Origin: Christensenellaceae bacterium
GTDB taxonomy: Bacteria > Bacillota > Clostridia > Christensenellales > Aristaeellaceae
Assembly (NCBI GenBank): GCA_017881705.1
Contig: JADGQP010000058.1
Coordinates: 1 to 13,531 of the forward strand
Length of the DNA stretch: 13,531 nt
Direction of reading: 5' to 3'
The position numbers and the translations under genes are program-made. Below, piece by piece: positions 13,000 through 13,531 of this stretch (within the stretch, counting starts at the first letter, position 1; each line of letters starts with the position of its first letter). Below the pieces are notes generated by a model, which ran no database searches, was not told the DNA's origin, and saw only the letters and a list, made by a program, of their open reading frames with translations.

Positions 13000-13029
13000 A
13001 AGTGCCGGCTCTTACGCCGGCGCTTTTTT
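13000..13029 (+). terminator. Rho-independent terminator after purA-aldolase
   Basis: AAGTGCCGGC (13000-13009) pairs with GCCGGCGCTT (13016-13025), 10 bp with one G-U pair and a 6-base loop. It is followed by a TTTTTT tract (13024-13029). Confidence 0.9.
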
Positions 13030-13077
13030 CGTGTTCAAACGGGCGGCCCGCAGAGGCCGGGAAACCTTTACGGAAAA

Positions 13078-13106
13078 TTGACAAAACCATGAAGCCGCAG
13101 TATAGT
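13078..13106 (+). promoter_or_regulatory. Sigma-A promoter for the gene at 13203
   Basis: A perfect TTGACA (13078-13083), 17 bases, TATAGT (13101-13106, 5/6). The start is near 13113, leaving a leader of about 90 nt with no structure I can name. Confidence 0.8.
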
Positions 13107-13202
13107 AATAGCATCCTTTTTCATAGCGTCTGCCGGTAAAACGTCGTAACCACATCGAAATAACAACGGACGGAACAGCGCCGTCGGCGGGAGGTCGGGA
13201 AC

Positions 13203-13531
13203 ATGACAACGGGGGACGAACGTCGTGTAATGCCGCCGTCCGCGCCTCAGCGCGCCGAAAATCAACCGCGCGAAGCGGGTGTTCCCAACCCTTTCAAACC
13301 GCTGTCCGCGGAAAACCGCATCACCGGCGCCGCGGGTGCCCATAGACCGGCGCAGTCCGCGCCGGTGCCGGGCAACAGCTATGGCTACGGCGCCCCCAGC
13401 GCGGGCTTAAGTCCTACGGGGCCGCTGCTTCCCGATACAACTTCCCATGATTATTTAAAAAATGCGCCCGCTGCGTTACCCAAGCGCGATACGCAAAGGC
13501 ACGACACACCTTCTCCCGTCCCTTACCGGAG
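13203..13531 (+). CDS. Proline/alanine-rich protein of unknown function, 3' end outside the window
   Basis: The frame is open from the ATG at 13203 to the window end (109 full codons). GGGAGG at 13189-13194 is ideally placed 8 bases upstream, and a strong promoter precedes it, so it is very likely real. The visible part is low in hydrophobic residues and rich in Pro, Ala, Gly, Arg and Ser (for example PPSAPQRAENQPREAG and PAQSAPVPGNSYGYGAP), so it is probably a disordered N-terminal region ahead of a folded or membrane domain. There is no signal peptide in the first 40 residues. I do not recognise the family. Long disordered proline-rich starts are common in division, envelope and signalling proteins, but nothing here chooses among them. 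Confidence 0.75.
   Translation, partial: MTTGDERRVMPPSAPQRAENQPREAGVPNPFKPLSAENRITGAAGAHRPAQSAPVPGNSYGYGAPSAGLSPTGPLLPDTTSHDYLKNAPAALPKRDTQRHDTPSPVPYR

Noticed and set aside
1..13531. CRISPR arrays, tRNA genes, insertion sequences and phage genes
   Set aside because: I saw no spaced direct repeats of CRISPR type, no tRNA-like cloverleaf sequence, no transposase or integrase motif. The only tandem repeat is the coding one at 5481-5552.

Overview
The window looks like chromosomal DNA from a GC-rich, Gram-positive, low-oxygen Firmicute of the Clostridia type. A gut Christensenellales or Oscillospirales-like bacterium is my guess, by inference and not proof. Support comes from DUF896 (YnzC-like) and DUF1292 (YrzB-like) small proteins, a secreted parvulin foldase, secreted proteins with SH3 and peptidoglycan-binding domains, strong AGGAGG-type ribosome sites, TTG starts and sigma-A-type promoters. 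I see no phage, transposase, CRISPR array, tRNA or rRNA. Most genes are housekeeping or cell-envelope functions.

Layout. Positions 1-422 hold the 3' end of an alanyl-tRNA synthetase-type gene (+), closed by a perfect hairpin terminator. Positions 567-3278 are a two-gene operon (+): a membrane-anchored M1-like zinc peptidase, then a GT2 glycosyltransferase fused to a GtrA membrane domain. Positions 3279-3540 are a structured convergent intergenic stretch. A GNAT acetyltransferase (-) and a DUF896 protein (+) then diverge from a 32-base gap. Positions 4227-4619 lack a protein gene but carry two well-formed divergent promoters. The rightward one drives a leader of about 210 nt with a predicted multi-stem pseudoknot ahead of the DUF1292 gene; the leftward one drives no visible protein. 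Positions 5001-5470 hold two near-identical terminators flanking a chain of hairpins, then a terminator for the leftward foldase.

The middle, 5474-10285, is a cell-wall block: a secreted SurA/PrsA-type parvulin (-), an L,D-transpeptidase-domain protein (+), and an 827-residue secreted repeat protein with paired peptidoglycan-binding units and three SH3-like repeats (-). The latter two genes converge on one shared bidirectional hairpin. The right part is purA followed by a threonine-aldolase-type PLP enzyme, probably one operon, with a PurBox-like site upstream of the purA promoter. A strong terminator follows, then a new promoter and the 5' end of a proline-rich protein that runs off the window.

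The best candidate for something undescribed is the structured RNA at about 4408-4600. Next are the orphan promoter and possible small RNA opposite it at about 4240-4350, and the hairpin cluster bracketed by duplicated terminators at 5131-5354. All base pairing and promoter spacing was worked out by eye.
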